Source: Bacillota bacterium (lineage in GTDB: Bacteria; Bacillota; Clostridia; Acetivibrionales; JAFADI01). From it: a stretch of 6,625 nt of DNA. The stretch spans positions 1 through 6,625 of the forward strand of contig JAFADI010000090.1 of assembly GCA_023424965.1 (NCBI GenBank), given 5' to 3'. The notes under the pieces are model-generated. The model was not told the origin of the DNA, searched no databases, and worked only from the letters and a program-made list of their open reading frames with translations. Positions 6,245-6,625 of this stretch are shown piece by piece; within the stretch, counting starts at the first letter, position 1; every line of letters begins with the position of its first letter. The position numbers and the translations under genes are program-made.

Positions 6245-6579
6245 CAGGTCGAAGCTCAAAGCAGCTGGGGTTTAACAGGCCAATGGATTTTTGGGGCGGT
6301 GGGAAGACAAAAAAGCAAAATAGTATAACTTATTAACAAAATAATATGTAGAAGTAATGCGGAGAATCAACTATAATTTAATCAACAATTAACAAACGGA
6401 TACAAATTTCCGTTATTCAATGATACAAAGAAATAATTTCTCCCCATACAGCTTAATATGTCCTGAATATTTATATAGATTTTCTATTACGGTATATCAC
6501 TCAGATTAAACGATTAAATTAAATAAAAACCATATTCCCGATCACCCGGCGAAAGGAGGATAAGAAGCAGGGAGTAGAC
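6245..6579. other. AT-rich intergenic region upstream of the right-edge gene
   Basis: No gene was found here. From about 6300 to 6540 the sequence is far richer in A and T than the coding parts. It holds a 6-bp inverted repeat AACGGA (6395-6400) / TCCGTT (6409-6414) with an 8-bp spacer, a direct repeat ATTAACAAA (6332-6340 and 6388-6396), a tandem GATTAAA (6504-6510 and 6512-6518, period 8), and a TATAAT at 6372-6377 without a good -35 box. A strong ribosome-binding-like AAAGGAGG (6552-6559) has no start codon at the usual distance. It probably contains the promoter and operators of the gene starting at the right edge. Confidence 0.5.
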
Positions 6580-6625
6580 TTGAAGGGTATGACCAACCGG
6601 AGTTTTGTAAGGCTACACTTAATAA
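6580..6625 (+). CDS. Possible start of an unidentified gene, cut by the right edge
   Basis: A frame opens at TTG 6580 (or ATG 6589) and has no stop before the window ends. It would begin MKGMTNRSFVRLHLI, too short to identify. GGGAG (6570-6574) lies five bases before the TTG; the stronger AAAGGAGG at 6552-6559 is too far from either start. Its position downstream of a long AT-rich control region, divergent from an AraC-type regulator, is where a regulated transport or catabolic gene would be expected, but no function can be given. Confidence 0.35.
   Translation, partial: MKGMTNRSFVRLHLI

Noticed and set aside
5560..6336. 258-codon open frame on the plus strand, opposite the AraC-family gene
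   Set aside because: The minus strand codes for a clear cupin plus AraC DNA-binding domain; the plus-strand product has no recognisable features.
6372..6377. Perfect TATAAT as a plus-strand promoter for the right-edge gene
   Set aside because: No -35-like hexamer lies 16-18 bp upstream and there is no extended -10 TG, so it is recorded only as part of the AT-rich region.
6504..6518. Possible catabolite-response (cre) site
   Set aside because: Centred on the CG at 6511-6512, it misses three of the specified consensus bases, so it is not listed as a separate site.

Overview
The window most likely comes from an anaerobic, fermentative Firmicute of the class Clostridia. The evidence is an oxygen-sensitive glycyl radical enzyme, strong purine-rich ribosome binding sites, moderately GC-rich genes separated by AT-rich promoters, and cytoplasmic peptidase and glycosidase types common in gut or plant-degrading clostridia. 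No phage, insertion sequence, CRISPR array, rRNA or tRNA was seen.

Layout from left to right. (1) Positions 1-633, plus strand: the C-terminal ~210 residues of a glycyl radical enzyme that closely resembles trans-4-hydroxy-L-proline dehydratase (HypD). It runs off the left edge. (2) Positions 749-1336, minus strand: an XRE-type helix-turn-helix regulator with a C-terminal cupin domain, convergent with the dehydratase. A stem-loop lies just past each of the two stop codons. (3) Positions 1337-1662: a divergent promoter region with one promoter in each direction and a possibly structured leader. (4) Positions 1663-3444, plus strand: a full-length three-domain aminopeptidase P (Xaa-Pro aminopeptidase, M24B) with all metal ligands. 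(5) Positions 3503-5260, plus strand: a GH127/DUF1680-type beta-L-arabinofuranosidase-like protein, 58 bp downstream and probably in the same transcript. (6) Positions 5242-6156, minus strand: an AraC-family regulator with a cupin sensor domain, whose 3' end overlaps the 3' end of the glycosidase gene by 19 bp. (7) Positions 6157-6579: a long, increasingly AT-rich regulatory region, followed by the possible start of another plus-strand gene at the right edge.

How the genes may work together (inference): the three enzymes match successive steps in using hydroxyproline-rich material. The GH127-like enzyme could remove L-arabinofuranose from hydroxyproline-linked arabino-oligosaccharides, such as those on plant extensins. 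Aminopeptidase P cleaves N-terminal X-Pro bonds and, in some enzymes, X-Hyp bonds. HypD dehydrates trans-4-hydroxyproline to pyrroline-5-carboxylate, which can be reduced to proline. Two cupin-fused regulators suggest that small ligands, perhaps sugar or amino-acid derivatives, control the two sides of the locus. The individual family calls are strong, but their joint pathway is a hypothesis. The genes could also be neighbours with unrelated roles.
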